Part shown: one piece after another, positions 25,753-35,348 of the stretch
How positions within the stretch are numbered: the stretch's first letter is position 1
Layout of the letters: each line of letters starts with the position of its first letter
Assembly (NCBI RefSeq): GCF_015351595.1
Contig: NZ_JADKPT010000012.1
Span: 62,001-126,000, forward strand
Origin: Flavobacterium sp. LC2016-12
GTDB taxonomy: Bacteria; Bacteroidota; Bacteroidia; Flavobacteriales; Flavobacteriaceae
Direction: 5' to 3'
DNA length: 64,000 nt
Notes under the pieces: generated by a model
Seen by the model: only the letters and a program-made list of their open reading frames with translations
What the model was told of the DNA's origin: nothing
Database searches by the model: none
Program-made: the position numbers and the translations under genes

Positions 25753-25768
25753 ATACTACGCGCAGTAT
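25753..25768. promoter_or_regulatory. Palindrome upstream of the sigma gene
   Basis: ATACTACGCGCAGTAT is a 16-base near-perfect palindrome (one mismatched pair) about 40 bases before the sigma start codon. It is a candidate operator or part of the autoregulated promoter. The remainder of the gap to 25953 shows no gene. Confidence 0.4.
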
Positions 25769-25953
25769 ATGTTTAATTTTAACGATTGTTAAGTTTTGAT
25801 TATCAGTATTTTCAATGATATAAGTATTGTCTTCAAGAGAATCAGGCCGTAGTCTGGTTTTCAGGAAAACAATACTTTTTTGGGTTAACCTGAATATTAT
25901 TCAAATTCCTACATCGTTTATTGGCGTAGAAGTCAGTTGAAAATGTAATCTTA

Positions 25954-26829
25954 TTATTTTAAACTTGTAATTTTATCCTGAATAGTTTTTTTGAATAGTT
26001 TTACTTCTGAACTTTGATCAGCAGTATCGTTTGGGTCAATGAAAATTTTAGTAACTACTGAACCTTGGGTCAACTGGAAATAAATACCTCCCTGCTCTGC
26101 TGAACCTGGTGTTCCGTATGTTTTAGTCTGTCCTTTTAAGTTTAAAATTTCGGTTGGTACTTTACTCAAGAATAAAGTATAATCGTCTCTTTTTGTTACT
26201 GTAGAGTATTTATATTGGTTGAAATCATACTTACCAGCTACTACATTTAGGAATTTTTGGATATTGTAATTGTTTATCTGAAAGAATTTTTGACAATCAG
26301 CTCCTGTACATTTATCGTTGTAGCTTCCAATTACGACGTTGTCAGAAGTCTCTGTTGTTCTGTTAAAAATGATTGGTTTTGATGTTCTTGGTATCAAAAT
26401 AAAATCTGACGGAAAAGTTGGAGAAGATGATATTGTTTCTCCCGCTTGTGGCCCTTTTTCGTAAAAATTAATAACCATCTGACAGTTGTTTTCTACAATA
26501 TTTGTAATTTTTATAGCATAACCACTTGTAGGTTTTGCTCCAGCAAAAATTCCAACTAAGAATTTTTGAGTAAAATCGATATTAGGATCACTTGCAACTG
26601 TACAAGTATTTTCGTGTTTTGTAAAGTAGTACTCCATTTTTTCAGTTGAGCTTACTACAATTGCAGAAGGATTAGTTGGTAAAGTTTTTACTGCATAATT
26701 GCATAATAGTGGAAATCCTGTAAAAGATACATCTGAGCTTGCTCCGCAATCTACATTAAGATCATCATTACTAAGGGAACAGGCACTAAATCCAAAAGCT
26801 ATGAACAAGCTTAACATTAATTTTTTCAT
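25954..26829 (-). CDS. PrcB-domain lipoprotein
   Basis: 291 residues. The lipobox FSAC puts Cys at residue 17, followed by SLSNDD, an acidic run. The middle (about residues 90-155) resembles the PrcB C-terminal domain: VGIFAGAKPTSGYAIKI, then NFYEKGPQAGE and PFILIPRTSKPIIF-like strands. PrcB is an accessory subunit of the treponemal protease complex, but in Bacteroidota the domain occurs in lone lipoproteins of unknown role. The C-terminal 100 residues are not recognised. Monocistronic. Confidence 0.72.
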   Translation of the reverse strand: MKKLMLSLFIAFGFSACSLSNDDLNVDCGASSDVSFTGFPLLCNYAVKTLPTNPSAIVVSSTEKMEYYFTKHENTCTVASDPNIDFTQKFLVGIFAGAKPTSGYAIKITNIVENNCQMVINFYEKGPQAGETISSSPTFPSDFILIPRTSKPIIFNRTTETSDNVVIGSYNDKCTGADCQKFFQINNYNIQKFLNVVAGKYDFNQYKYSTVTKRDDYTLFLSKVPTEILNLKGQTKTYGTPGSAEQGGIYFQLTQGSVVTKIFIDPNDTADQSSEVKLFKKTIQDKITSLK

Positions 26830-27022
26830 GGTAATATTTTTAATAGTTTATACTTAGTAGATGTGCTTTTTTTAAATGGTTGCGTACGGAGTTATTTTTT
26901 TAGCTATATTTTGTTTGAGAATGTTGGTTTAATTTAAGATTGATAATAATTCGTGAAATTTTAATTTTAAAAATTAAGTACTACGTATTATTGCGTACTT
27001 TTACGTAAAAAAGAACTTAGTT

Positions 27023-28396
27023 ATGTTTGATTTTCTTCCGTTTTTATTGGCTTTTATTGTGGCTTTATTTCTTGGGATTTACTTAGGAAAAATGTTGTTT
27101 TCTGCTAGATTTCAATCAGAAAAGGTCAGTTTGGAAGAAAGATTAAACGCCAATACGAATCAATTGCAATTGCAAAAGGAACAGTTTGAAAGTGAGAAAA
27201 GAAATTTTGAGAAGTTACTTCAATTAAATAATGCAGAAAAAGAAAGTATCCGAACTGAAAAAGATAGCCTGGCAATTCAGCTTTCTAAAAAAGAAGTAGA
27301 TTTTGAAAATTTGTGGGAACGCCATAAAGAGCAAAAAGCAGAAATCACAGAACTTCAGGAAAAATTCACCAAAGAGTTTGAAAATTTAGCCAACAAAATC
27401 CTAGAAGAAAAATCGGCTAAATTTACGGAACAGAACAGTGTGAATATGAAGAACATCTTGTTGCCCTTGCAGGATAAAATTCAGGGATTTGAGAAAAAGG
27501 TAGAACAAACACACAAAGAAAGTATCGATTATCATGCAGCCTTGCGTCAGCAGATTGTTGGTTTAAGCGAAATGAATGCCCAAATGAGCAAGGAAACGTT
27601 GAATCTTACCAAAGCGTTAAAAGGGGATAGTAAAATGCAGGGTAATTGGGGAGAATTGGTTTTGGAACGTGTTTTAGAAAAATCAGGTTTAGAGAAAGGA
27701 CGGGAATACGAAGTACAGCAAAGTTTTACAAACAGCGAAGGAGCTCGTGTTTTTCCGGATGTCGTTATCAACCTGCCGGATGGCAAAAAAATGATTGTAG
27801 ATTCTAAAGTTTCTTTGGTTGCCTATGAAAAATGGATCAATGAAGAATCTGAAATTCTGAAAATTGATTATTTAAAAGAACACGTCAATTCTATTAAAAG
27901 ACACGTAGAACAACTCGGAAATAAAAATTATCACGATTTATATCAAATTGAAAGCCCTGATTTTGTTTTGCTCTTTATTCCTATTGAGCCGGCATTTGCA
28001 ATTGCATTAAATGAAGATTCAGCCTTATATAATAAAGCATTTGACCGAAATATTGTAATTGTAACGCCAAGCACATTACTGGCAACTTTAAGAACGATTG
28101 ACAGTATGTGGGCCAATCAGAAGCAGCAGGAAAATGCTTTTGAAATTGCAAGACAAGCCGGAGCTTTATACGATAAATTCGAAGGTTTTGTTGCTGATTT
28201 AGTTAGAATTGGAAATAAAATAAAAGACACCAAAAATGAGTACGACAGTGCCATGAATAAATTGGTAGACGGAAAAGGAAACCTGATTTCGAGTGTCGAA
28301 AAATTAAAGAAAATGGGAGCAAAGGCTAAAAAGTCGCTTCCTGAAAATATTATTGCCAGAGCTTCAAATACAGATGAAACTCAGCTACTAAACTAA
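27023..28396 (+). CDS. rmuC: RmuC-family DNA recombination protein
   Basis: 457 residues. An N-terminal membrane helix (residues 5-22) is followed by a long coiled coil (about 30-190). The RmuC nuclease-like domain comes next: KGDSKMQGNWGELVLERVLEKSGL, FPDVVINLPDGKKMIVDSKVSLVAYE and PIEPAFAIALN. The family limits inversion between short inverted repeats in E. coli. The DSK motif fits a PD-(D/E)XK-like core. The promoter region contains two TACGTA palindromes. Confidence 0.92.
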   Translation: MFDFLPFLLAFIVALFLGIYLGKMLFSARFQSEKVSLEERLNANTNQLQLQKEQFESEKRNFEKLLQLNNAEKESIRTEKDSLAIQLSKKEVDFENLWERHKEQKAEITELQEKFTKEFENLANKILEEKSAKFTEQNSVNMKNILLPLQDKIQGFEKKVEQTHKESIDYHAALRQQIVGLSEMNAQMSKETLNLTKALKGDSKMQGNWGELVLERVLEKSGLEKGREYEVQQSFTNSEGARVFPDVVINLPDGKKMIVDSKVSLVAYEKWINEESEILKIDYLKEHVNSIKRHVEQLGNKNYHDLYQIESPDFVLLFIPIEPAFAIALNEDSALYNKAFDRNIVIVTPSTLLATLRTIDSMWANQKQQENAFEIARQAGALYDKFEGFVADLVRIGNKIKDTKNEYDSAMNKLVDGKGNLISSVEKLKKMGAKAKKSLPENIIARASNTDETQLLN

Positions 28397-28428
28397 AATA
28401 TTTACCTACTAAATAATACCACAATTAT

Positions 28429-28977
28429 ATGACTGCAGATTTCAAATCCGTTTCTTCATCGAAAATAAGTATTTCCGAATTAATGTTGCCTTCGCACACC
28501 AACTTTAGCGGAAAAATTCATGGAGGTTATATTCTTCAATTACTGGATCAGATTGCTTTTGCTTCGGCCTCAAAATTTTCTGGGAACTATTGTGTGACTG
28601 CTTCAGTTGATACAGTAAATTTTTTAAAACCAATTGAAGTGGGAGAATTGGTTACCATGAAAGCCTCTGTTAATTATGTGGGTAGAAGTTCGATGGTGGT
28701 TGGAATTCGCGTTGAAGCAGAAAATATTCAGACAGGTGCTGTTAAACATTGTAATTCGTCTTATTTTACAATGGTTGCCAAAGATAAAGAAGGTAAAAGC
28801 GTGCAAGTACCCGGACTTATTTTGTCGAATTTAGAAGAGGTTCGTCGTTTTAGAAAAGCAATTAAACATAATGAAGCCAAAAAGGAATTTCAGGAACATG
28901 AAAAAATTGCCAAAGTAAATTCGATTGAAGATTTGGCAAGTCTTGATCAATATAATGTACTTTTAGAAATTAGTTAA
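28429..28977 (+). CDS. Acyl-CoA thioesterase, hotdog fold
   Basis: 182 residues. The hotdog-domain features are NFSGKIHGGYILQLLDQIAFASASKFSG (catalytic asparagine or aspartate with HGG) and VDTVNFLKPIEVGELVTMKASVNYVGRSSM. It belongs to the YciA/BFIT-like acyl-CoA hydrolases that free CoA from fatty acyl-CoA. It follows rmuC by 32 bases and precedes a VOC protein by 30 bases, so the three may be co-transcribed. The chain-length preference cannot be told. Confidence 0.9.
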   Translation: MTADFKSVSSSKISISELMLPSHTNFSGKIHGGYILQLLDQIAFASASKFSGNYCVTASVDTVNFLKPIEVGELVTMKASVNYVGRSSMVVGIRVEAENIQTGAVKHCNSSYFTMVAKDKEGKSVQVPGLILSNLEEVRRFRKAIKHNEAKKEFQEHEKIAKVNSIEDLASLDQYNVLLEIS

Positions 28978-29007
28978 AGGGGAAAGTTTAATTTAGATCA
29001 GATCAAA

Positions 29008-29400
29008 ATGGTAAAATTTGGATATACAATTTTATATGTAGAAAATGTAGAAGAGTCAATTGTATTTTATGAAAATGTATTTGGTTTTTCAAGAAAATTT
29101 ATCGCACCGGGCAATGATTATGGTGAATTAATTACAGGTGAAACGACACTTTCGTTTGCATCAAAGAAACTGGCAGGCGAAAATTTAAAAGATGGTTTTG
29201 TTGAAAGTAGCTTAGAAAATAAACCTTTTGCCATTGAAATTGGTTTTATAACTGATGATGTTCCGGAGTTGGTTCAAAAAGCGACTTCTTTTGGAGCAGT
29301 GCTGGTAAAAGAACCAACTGCAAAGCCTTGGGGGCAAGTTGTGGCTTACGTTAGGGATCTGGATGGATTTTTAGTGGAGATTTGTACTGAAATAAAATAG
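29008..29400 (+). CDS. VOC/glyoxalase-fold protein
   Basis: 130 residues with the two beta-alpha-beta-beta-beta modules of the vicinal oxygen chelate fold: VENVEESIVFYENVFGFSRKF near the N-terminus, and WGQVVAYVRDLDGFLVEICTE at the end. The terminal glutamate is a usual metal ligand. It could be a glyoxalase, dioxygenase or resistance protein. Nothing in the context decides. It is last of a probable three-gene group. Confidence 0.85.
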   Translation: MVKFGYTILYVENVEESIVFYENVFGFSRKFIAPGNDYGELITGETTLSFASKKLAGENLKDGFVESSLENKPFAIEIGFITDDVPELVQKATSFGAVLVKEPTAKPWGQVVAYVRDLDGFLVEICTEIK

Positions 29401-29408
29401 TTTAGAAA

Positions 29409-29460
29409 GCATTTCACAAACAACATTTTACATTTTACACCAGTAAAACATTTCACAAAT
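29409..29460. repeat. Dispersed intergenic repeat (CATTTCACAAA type)
   Basis: GCATTTCACAAA, CATTTTACATTTTACA and ACATTTCACAAAT occur in succession. This is the same word set as the block at 15411-15533. The rest of the gap to 29635 shows no gene. Confidence 0.5.
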
Positions 29461-29635
29461 ATTTAGCATATTGCAGCAACTAATAGCTAGAAAATTTCGT
29501 AACTTTAAGTATAGATAAGTTACTAAAATTTCACGGAGTATTGCCATTCGATTTTTTAAAAAAAATCAGATTCTTTTTTTAGTTAATCCCCACTAAAAAA
29601 AACCGAATGACATAATTGTTTAATTGCTGACGATT

Positions 29636-30205
29636 ATGAAAAGAACTACATTATTAATCCTGCTTTTTTCTGCATTTTCTTTATTTGCTCAGGAAAAATT
29701 TACGACCAATACGGCAACTGTAAATTTTGAGGCTTCAGTGCCTTTATTTGAGGAAGTAAAAGCAGTTAATAGATCTGTTGCGATTGTTTTGGAACCTAAA
29801 ACAAGCGTTTTCATCTGTACCGTTGTTGTCAAAGATTTTCGTTTTAAACTGGACTTGATGCAAGAACATTTTAACGATAATTATATGGAAAGTAATCGCT
29901 ATCCTAAAGCGGTTTTTAAAGGTAAAATTGCAAAATTTGATTTGAAGGATATCAATGAAACTGAAAAAGAATATGTAATAAAGGGTAAATTGACTGTTCG
30001 TGGTAAGTCAAAGGAAATTGAAGTGAAAGCTTATTTGAAAAGAGTGAATGAGGGAATACAGATTCATTCTGATTTTCCAATTGCTGTATCTGATTTTAAT
30101 ATTCAAATACCGAATCGGATAGCTGAGAAAATTTCACAAACGGCAAATACGGATTTAATTGGAGTAATACGAAATGAAGATGCTTTCTTGATTACTTTGA
30201 AATAA
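29636..30205 (+). CDS. YceI-family secreted protein
   Basis: 189 residues from the ATG at 29636 (a TTG four codons upstream is less likely). Signal peptide ending LFAQ. The body fits the YceI lipocalin-like fold: TNTATVNFEASVPLFEEVKA, FRFKLDLMQEHFNDNYMESNRYPKAVFKGKI and KGKLTVRGKSKEIEV. Family members bind polyisoprenoids or other amphipathic molecules in the periplasm. Ligand unknown. Convergent with the epimerase gene. Confidence 0.85.
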   Translation: MKRTTLLILLFSAFSLFAQEKFTTNTATVNFEASVPLFEEVKAVNRSVAIVLEPKTSVFICTVVVKDFRFKLDLMQEHFNDNYMESNRYPKAVFKGKIAKFDLKDINETEKEYVIKGKLTVRGKSKEIEVKAYLKRVNEGIQIHSDFPIAVSDFNIQIPNRIAEKISQTANTDLIGVIRNEDAFLITLK

Positions 30206-30207
30206 AA

Positions 30208-31119
30208 TCAGGATAAGCTGGTAGAAAGTGTTGCTTCAATATCATTATATTGAAATTCGAAACCTGCTTTTTTTATTTTTTCAGATGAAATTCTTTGTCC
30301 TTCCAAAACAGCAATACTCATTTTACCCAATCCAAGCTTAATAAGAAACTCTGGTATATTAGGAAGCCAAATAGCATACCCATATAAATGCGCCAGAATT
30401 CTTGATAGAGTTGCATTGGTAGTATTATCAGTAATAGTGGCATTGTATGCACCTTGCATTTCAGTGTCAACTATTGCTTTGAGGTAAATCTGGCATAAAT
30501 CTTCTACATGAATCCAGGGTAAATATTGTTTTCCTGAGCCTAAAATCGCACCAAAACCAGCTTTGAAACTGGGCATTATTTTTTTTAGAAATCCTTCATC
30601 TTTTCCAAGAACAATTCCAGTCCGGATTTTTACTGTTCTAATTCCTAATAAAGTAATCTGATCAGCAGCCTGTTCCCATTGCTGGCAGGTAATTCCTAAA
30701 AAGTCGTTTGCAGGAGGTGTTTTTTCAGTACAGATTTCCTGACTTGTAATAGCGCCATAAATTCCAACCGCAGATGCCGAAATAAAAGCGTCTAAAGTTT
30801 TATTGTTTTCTTTTAAAATAGAAAAAATCAGTTCGATTGGTTTTACACGACTTTCCAGAATTGCTTTTTTGCGTTTTTTAGTCCATCGTTTTTCTACAAT
30901 TCCTTCGCCAGCCAAATGAATAATATAATCAGCATTTAGAATAGCATCTTTCTCAATAAAATTATCCTTTAGATTCCATTTATAGTAAGTGATAGCGGGC
31001 GTATTTTTTCTGATAGAGCGGCTTAAAATAGATACCGTAAATCCGTTTTCGATAAGAACATCAGTAAGATGCTTGCCGATAAAACCAGTTCCTCCAGTGA
31101 GTAAAACATTCTTAGCCAT
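30208..31119 (-). CDS. TIGR01777-family NAD(P)-binding epimerase
   Basis: 303 residues. Rossmann motif TGGTGFIGKHLTDVL at the N-terminus, then YIIHLAGEGIVEKRWTKKRKKAILESRV, SASAVGIYG and WIHVEDLCQIY. The C-terminal DUF1731-like segment is present (ISSEKIKKAGFEFQY). It belongs to the YfcH/SulA-type atypical SDR proteins, whose substrate is unsettled. It is divergent from the TetR-like gene. Confidence 0.88.
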   Translation of the reverse strand: MAKNVLLTGGTGFIGKHLTDVLIENGFTVSILSRSIRKNTPAITYYKWNLKDNFIEKDAILNADYIIHLAGEGIVEKRWTKKRKKAILESRVKPIELIFSILKENNKTLDAFISASAVGIYGAITSQEICTEKTPPANDFLGITCQQWEQAADQITLLGIRTVKIRTGIVLGKDEGFLKKIMPSFKAGFGAILGSGKQYLPWIHVEDLCQIYLKAIVDTEMQGAYNATITDNTTNATLSRILAHLYGYAIWLPNIPEFLIKLGLGKMSIAVLEGQRISSEKIKKAGFEFQYNDIEATLSTSLS

Positions 31120-31215
31120 TATATTATAATATATTTAACAGTGCATCTTGTTTAACGATAAGTAAAGGTACTTAAACATTCCTTACCTTTAGGGCAAATT
31201 CTAAATTTAAATGAA

Positions 31216-31878
31216 ATGGCTACTAAAAAGAAGATAATCACCAAGGACGATATCGTTTCAATGTACATGAATGAAGTTTTAGAAAAGGGACAAAAGCCAA
31301 AATCAGTTTATCATTTTGTCAAAGAAAATGATTTTACAGAGGCGGAATTTTATGCCTTTTTTGGAACACTGGAAGGTTTAGAAAAAGAGATCTTCAAACT
31401 CTTTTTAGTCAATACCATTGATTTGCTTCATAAAAATTCGGATTATCAGGAATATGATATGAAGAATAAAATGTTGAGTTTTTATTTCACATTCTTCGAG
31501 ATTCTAACAGCCAACAGAAGCTATGTTTTACAGTCATTAAAACTCGATAGAAATCCATTAAAAAATTTAGTGCAACTTACTTCGCTCCGTGAATCGTTTA
31601 AAGAATATGTTTCTGAAATCCTGACAGACGATTACAGATTGGAGCAAGAGAAATTTCAAAAATTCCAGGAAAAAGGAATTCAGGAGAGTGCATGGCTACA
31701 ATTGATGATGACCATAAAATTCTGGATGGATGATGAATCTGCTGCTTTTGAGAAAACAGATATTTTTATCGAAAAATCAGTTAATGCTTCATTCGAATTG
31801 ATGAATGTAGCGCCACTAAATCATTTGATAGATTTTGGAAAATTTCTGTTCAAAGAAAAAATATACAGCAAACAATGA
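31216..31878 (+). CDS. TetR-like regulator
   Basis: 220 residues, all helical. The N-terminal 50 residues (ITKDDIVSMYMNEVLEKG...YHFVKENDFTEAEFYAFF) resemble a TetR HTH, though divergent. The C-terminal domain matches TetR-type ligand domains found in Bacteroidota next to AarF kinases. It overlaps the next gene by 4 bases. It probably controls this operon. Direct DNA binding is not certain because the HTH is weak. Confidence 0.7.
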   Translation: MATKKKIITKDDIVSMYMNEVLEKGQKPKSVYHFVKENDFTEAEFYAFFGTLEGLEKEIFKLFLVNTIDLLHKNSDYQEYDMKNKMLSFYFTFFEILTANRSYVLQSLKLDRNPLKNLVQLTSLRESFKEYVSEILTDDYRLEQEKFQKFQEKGIQESAWLQLMMTIKFWMDDESAAFEKTDIFIEKSVNASFELMNVAPLNHLIDFGKFLFKEKIYSKQ

Positions 31879-33179
31879 AAACAATCGATTATATACCAAC
31901 ATCAAAAATAGAAAGAGCTGGAAAACTAGTGCAGACCGGAGCTAAAATAGGGGTAAACTATGTTAAACATTACGCCGAAAAAATGGTCAATCCGGACTTA
32001 ACAAGAGATAAATTAAACGAAAACAATGCCGAAGATATTTATGACGGATTAAAGAGCCTGAAAGGAAGTGCGTTGAAAGTCGCTCAAATGTTGAGCATGG
32101 ACAAAAACTTTTTACCTCAGGCTTATGTCGAGAAATTTTCATTATCGCAGTTTTCTGTTCCGCCACTTTCGGCACCATTGGTTTTAAAAACGTTTAAAAC
32201 GAATTTCGGAAAAACACCTTATGAAATCTTTGATGAATTCAATGCTAATTCGGTCAATGCAGCAAGTATTGGTCAGGTTCATTTGGCAAAGAAAAATGAT
32301 AAAAAACTGGCAGTTAAAATTCAATATCCGGGCGTTGCCAATAGTATTTCTTCAGATTTGGCTTTGGTGAAACCTATTGCGATCAGAATGTTTAATTTGC
32401 AGGGAAAAGATTCAGATAAATATTTTAAAGAAGTTGAAGACAAACTGATTGAAGAAACCAATTATTTATTAGAATTAAAACAAAGTCAGGAAGTTGTTGA
32501 AGCCTGCAGTAAAATTGAAAATATAATCTTTCCGAATTATTATCCGGAGTTTTCATCAGAGAAAATTATCACGATGGACTGGATGACGGGAATTCACCTC
32601 TCGGAGTTTACGGCTAAAAATACAGATCAGGAAGTAGGAGATAAATTGGGTCAGGCGCTTTGGGATTTCTATATGTATCAAATTCATGTTTTGAAAAAAG
32701 TACATGCAGATCCGCATCCCGGGAACTTTTTAGTGAACGATCAAAATCAGTTAATTGCCTTAGATTTTGGTTGTATGAAACAAATTCCTGAAGATTTTTA
32801 TGTGCCGTATTTTGAGTTAATTAACAAAAATGTAATTACAGATCCAGCACTTTTCAATCAGAAATTATTCGAATTAGAAATTCTACGTCAAGATGATACA
32901 CCTTCAGAAATAGAATATTTTACAGAGATGTTTCATGATTTATTGTCGCTTTTTACAAAACCTTTTAAAGATGAGACCTTCGATTTTGCCGATGAAAGTT
33001 TTTTCGAAAGCATTGCTAAATTAGGGGAACGTTTCTCAAACGATACTGCCCTCAAAAAAATGAACGGAAATCGCGGTTCTAAGCACTTTATTTATATGAA
33101 TCGAACTTTCTTTGGTTTGTATAATTTAATGTTTGATTTGAAAGCGAAAATTGTCGTTACGAATTATTTGAAGTATTAG
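31875..33179 (+). CDS. AarF/ABC1/UbiB-family atypical kinase
   Basis: 434 residues. Typical signatures: KGSALKVAQMLSMD (KxGQ-like N-extension), NAASIGQVHLAKKNDKKLAVKIQYPG (alanine-rich loop and lysine), HADPHPGNFLV and LIALDFGCMKQIP (catalytic loop and DFG). The family acts in isoprenoid lipid and quinone metabolism. The specific client is unknown. It is translationally coupled to the TetR-like gene and followed by two SDR genes that may be in the same transcript. Confidence 0.92.
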   Translation: MKTIDYIPTSKIERAGKLVQTGAKIGVNYVKHYAEKMVNPDLTRDKLNENNAEDIYDGLKSLKGSALKVAQMLSMDKNFLPQAYVEKFSLSQFSVPPLSAPLVLKTFKTNFGKTPYEIFDEFNANSVNAASIGQVHLAKKNDKKLAVKIQYPGVANSISSDLALVKPIAIRMFNLQGKDSDKYFKEVEDKLIEETNYLLELKQSQEVVEACSKIENIIFPNYYPEFSSEKIITMDWMTGIHLSEFTAKNTDQEVGDKLGQALWDFYMYQIHVLKKVHADPHPGNFLVNDQNQLIALDFGCMKQIPEDFYVPYFELINKNVITDPALFNQKLFELEILRQDDTPSEIEYFTEMFHDLLSLFTKPFKDETFDFADESFFESIAKLGERFSNDTALKKMNGNRGSKHFIYMNRTFFGLYNLMFDLKAKIVVTNYLKY

Positions 33180-33217
33180 CTTTTTATATCCTTCAATAAA
33201 AATAAAAACCAAAGTAC

Positions 33218-33901
33218 ATGAAAAACATTGTAGTTATTGGAGGAAGTCGAGGTATAGGAAGATCAATTTTGATAGACCAATTAAAATCGAATCGTATTTA
33301 TAATATTAGCCGTAGTCTAACAGATTTGAAACACGTTAATTTAACTCATTTTAGTTTAGATGTTCTTACTGATCAGCTACCCGATATTGAAAATGTTGAT
33401 GTTTTAATTTATTGTCCGGGTTCAATTACGCTAAAATCAATTTCTGGTTTGAGTGTTGATGATTTTAGAAATGATTTTGAGATCAATGTTATCGGTGCAG
33501 TTAAAGCAATCCAGAAATACCTGCCTGTTTTAAAAAAGGGTAATAAGCCTTCAATAGTATTGTTTAGTACGGTGGCTGTAAAATTAGGAATGCCTTTTCA
33601 TGCCAGTATAGCAACAGCAAAAGCTGGTGTTGAAGGTTTGGTGAAATCACTAGGTGCGGAGTTAGCTCCTTTTATTCGTATTAATGCTATTGCTCCAACA
33701 ATAACAGAGACGTCACTTTCAGCTTCTATTTTGCGTAATGATCGTATGAGAGAAAATATGGCAGAACGGCATCCGATGAAAAGTTATTTAAAACCAGATG
33801 AAGTAGCCGGGATGGTCGATTTTTTAATTTCAGAGAGAGCAAATTCGATTTCAGGCCAAATTGTTCAAATGGATTATGGTTTGGTAAGCTTTAAACTTTA
33901 A
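33218..33901 (+). CDS. Short-chain dehydrogenase/reductase
   Basis: 227 residues. Cofactor motif GGSRGIGRS near residue 7. The usual NNAG is replaced by IYCPGS. Catalytic serine is in VLFSTV. The active-site YxxxK tyrosine appears replaced: the segment reads FHASIATAKAG, so the tyrosine is not obvious. It could be a catalytically altered member. It precedes a second NAD(P)-binding protein by 9 bases. Confidence 0.8.
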   Translation: MKNIVVIGGSRGIGRSILIDQLKSNRIYNISRSLTDLKHVNLTHFSLDVLTDQLPDIENVDVLIYCPGSITLKSISGLSVDDFRNDFEINVIGAVKAIQKYLPVLKKGNKPSIVLFSTVAVKLGMPFHASIATAKAGVEGLVKSLGAELAPFIRINAIAPTITETSLSASILRNDRMRENMAERHPMKSYLKPDEVAGMVDFLISERANSISGQIVQMDYGLVSFKL

Positions 33902-33910
33902 ACTAATCTC

Positions 33911-35329
33911 ATGAAAATTCTGTTAACAGGTGCAACTGGTTACGTTGGAAAACGTCTTTTATTAGTTTTGGCAAGTCAGGGCCACCATATTGTATGCTGT
34001 GTAAGAGATAAAAATAGATTTTATGTGCCAGAAGAATTTCGGGAGAACATACAAATTATAGAGGTTGATTTTCTTAAGAAAGAAACTTTGGAAAAGATTC
34101 CCAAAAATATTGACGCTGCTTTTTACCTCATTCATTCGATGTCTGGTTCTGATGTGAATTATGATGAACTTGAAAGTATATCAGCAACTAATTTCGTTTT
34201 AGAAATAAATAAAACTTCGGCACTGCAAGTCGTATATTTAAGCGGAATAGTAAACGATAAATCGCTCTCAAAACATTTATCGTCCAGAAAAAATGTCGAA
34301 AGTATTTTAGGAAAATCTACAGTGCCACTAACAACATTGAGGGCTGGGATTATTGTAGGTTCCGGAAGTGCCTCTTTTGAAATCATTCGTGATTTGGTAA
34401 ATAAACTTCCTGTAATGATTACTCCTAAATGGCTCAATACAAAATGCCAGCCAATAGCCATAAATGATGTTTTGGAATTTCTCTCAAAATCTCTTTTAAA
34501 TCCACTAACTTATGATCAAAGTTTTGATATTGGCGGCCCTGATATTTTAACCTATAAAGAAATGTTATTGGCTTTCGCCGAGGCAAAAAAACTAAAAAGA
34601 TATATTTTTACGATTCCGGTAATGACGCCGAAATTATCTTCTTACTGGCTTTATTTTGTTACTTCAACTTCATATAAATTGGCTACTGCGCTTGTCAGCA
34701 GCATGAAGGTGGAAGTCATCTGCAAAGATCAACGCATTAATGAATTGCTAGATGTTAAGCCTATGAGATATAAAGAAGCTCTTTCCAGAGCTTTAATAAA
34801 AACGGAAGAAAATAAAGTGGCATCAAGTTGGAAAGATTCTCTTATAAGCGGACGTTTTAGCAATAACATTTCAGAGCACATAAAAGTTCCTAAAAAAGAT
34901 TGTTATATCGATAGGCGTAAAATGAAAATACAAGATCATAAGTATACGCTTGATCGGATTTGGTCAATTGGTGGTGAAAACGGATGGTATTATGGTAACT
35001 GGCTTTGGAGTTTTAGAGGTTTTATTGATAAGTTATTTGGTGGGGTAGGATCTCGTCGTGGCCGAACCAATAAAAATGATATTCATCCGGGCGATGTTTT
35101 AGATTTTTGGCGTGTTTTATATGCAAATAAAGAGGAAGGAAAATTAATTTTGTATGCTGAAATGAAGTTGCCTGGTGAAGCCTGGCTCGAATTCAAAATA
35201 ATACGCAATACTTTGTATCAGGCTGCGACATTTAGACCTAAAGGTTTTTTAGGAAAGCTTTATTGGTATTCTGTTTTACCCTTTCATGGTTTTATCTTCA
35301 ACGGAATGTTGCATAAATTGATTAAGTAG
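33911..35329 (+). CDS. NAD(P)-binding protein with DUF2867 domain
   Basis: 472 residues. Residues 1-290 are an atypical SDR/NmrA-like domain (TGATGYVGKRLLLVL, YLIHSMSG, LSGIV). Residues 300-470 are DUF2867 (RIWSIGGENGWYYGNWLWSFRGFIDKL, KLYWYSVLPFHGFIFNGMLHKLI). This two-domain protein is common in Bacteroidota and Proteobacteria near photolyase genes. It is convergent with phrB, 20 bases away. Its reaction is unknown. Confidence 0.88.
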   Translation: MKILLTGATGYVGKRLLLVLASQGHHIVCCVRDKNRFYVPEEFRENIQIIEVDFLKKETLEKIPKNIDAAFYLIHSMSGSDVNYDELESISATNFVLEINKTSALQVVYLSGIVNDKSLSKHLSSRKNVESILGKSTVPLTTLRAGIIVGSGSASFEIIRDLVNKLPVMITPKWLNTKCQPIAINDVLEFLSKSLLNPLTYDQSFDIGGPDILTYKEMLLAFAEAKKLKRYIFTIPVMTPKLSSYWLYFVTSTSYKLATALVSSMKVEVICKDQRINELLDVKPMRYKEALSRALIKTEENKVASSWKDSLISGRFSNNISEHIKVPKKDCYIDRRKMKIQDHKYTLDRIWSIGGENGWYYGNWLWSFRGFIDKLFGGVGSRRGRTNKNDIHPGDVLDFWRVLYANKEEGKLILYAEMKLPGEAWLEFKIIRNTLYQAATFRPKGFLGKLYWYSVLPFHGFIFNGMLHKLIK

Positions 35330-35348
35330 TTGAAATATGAATTTTGAT

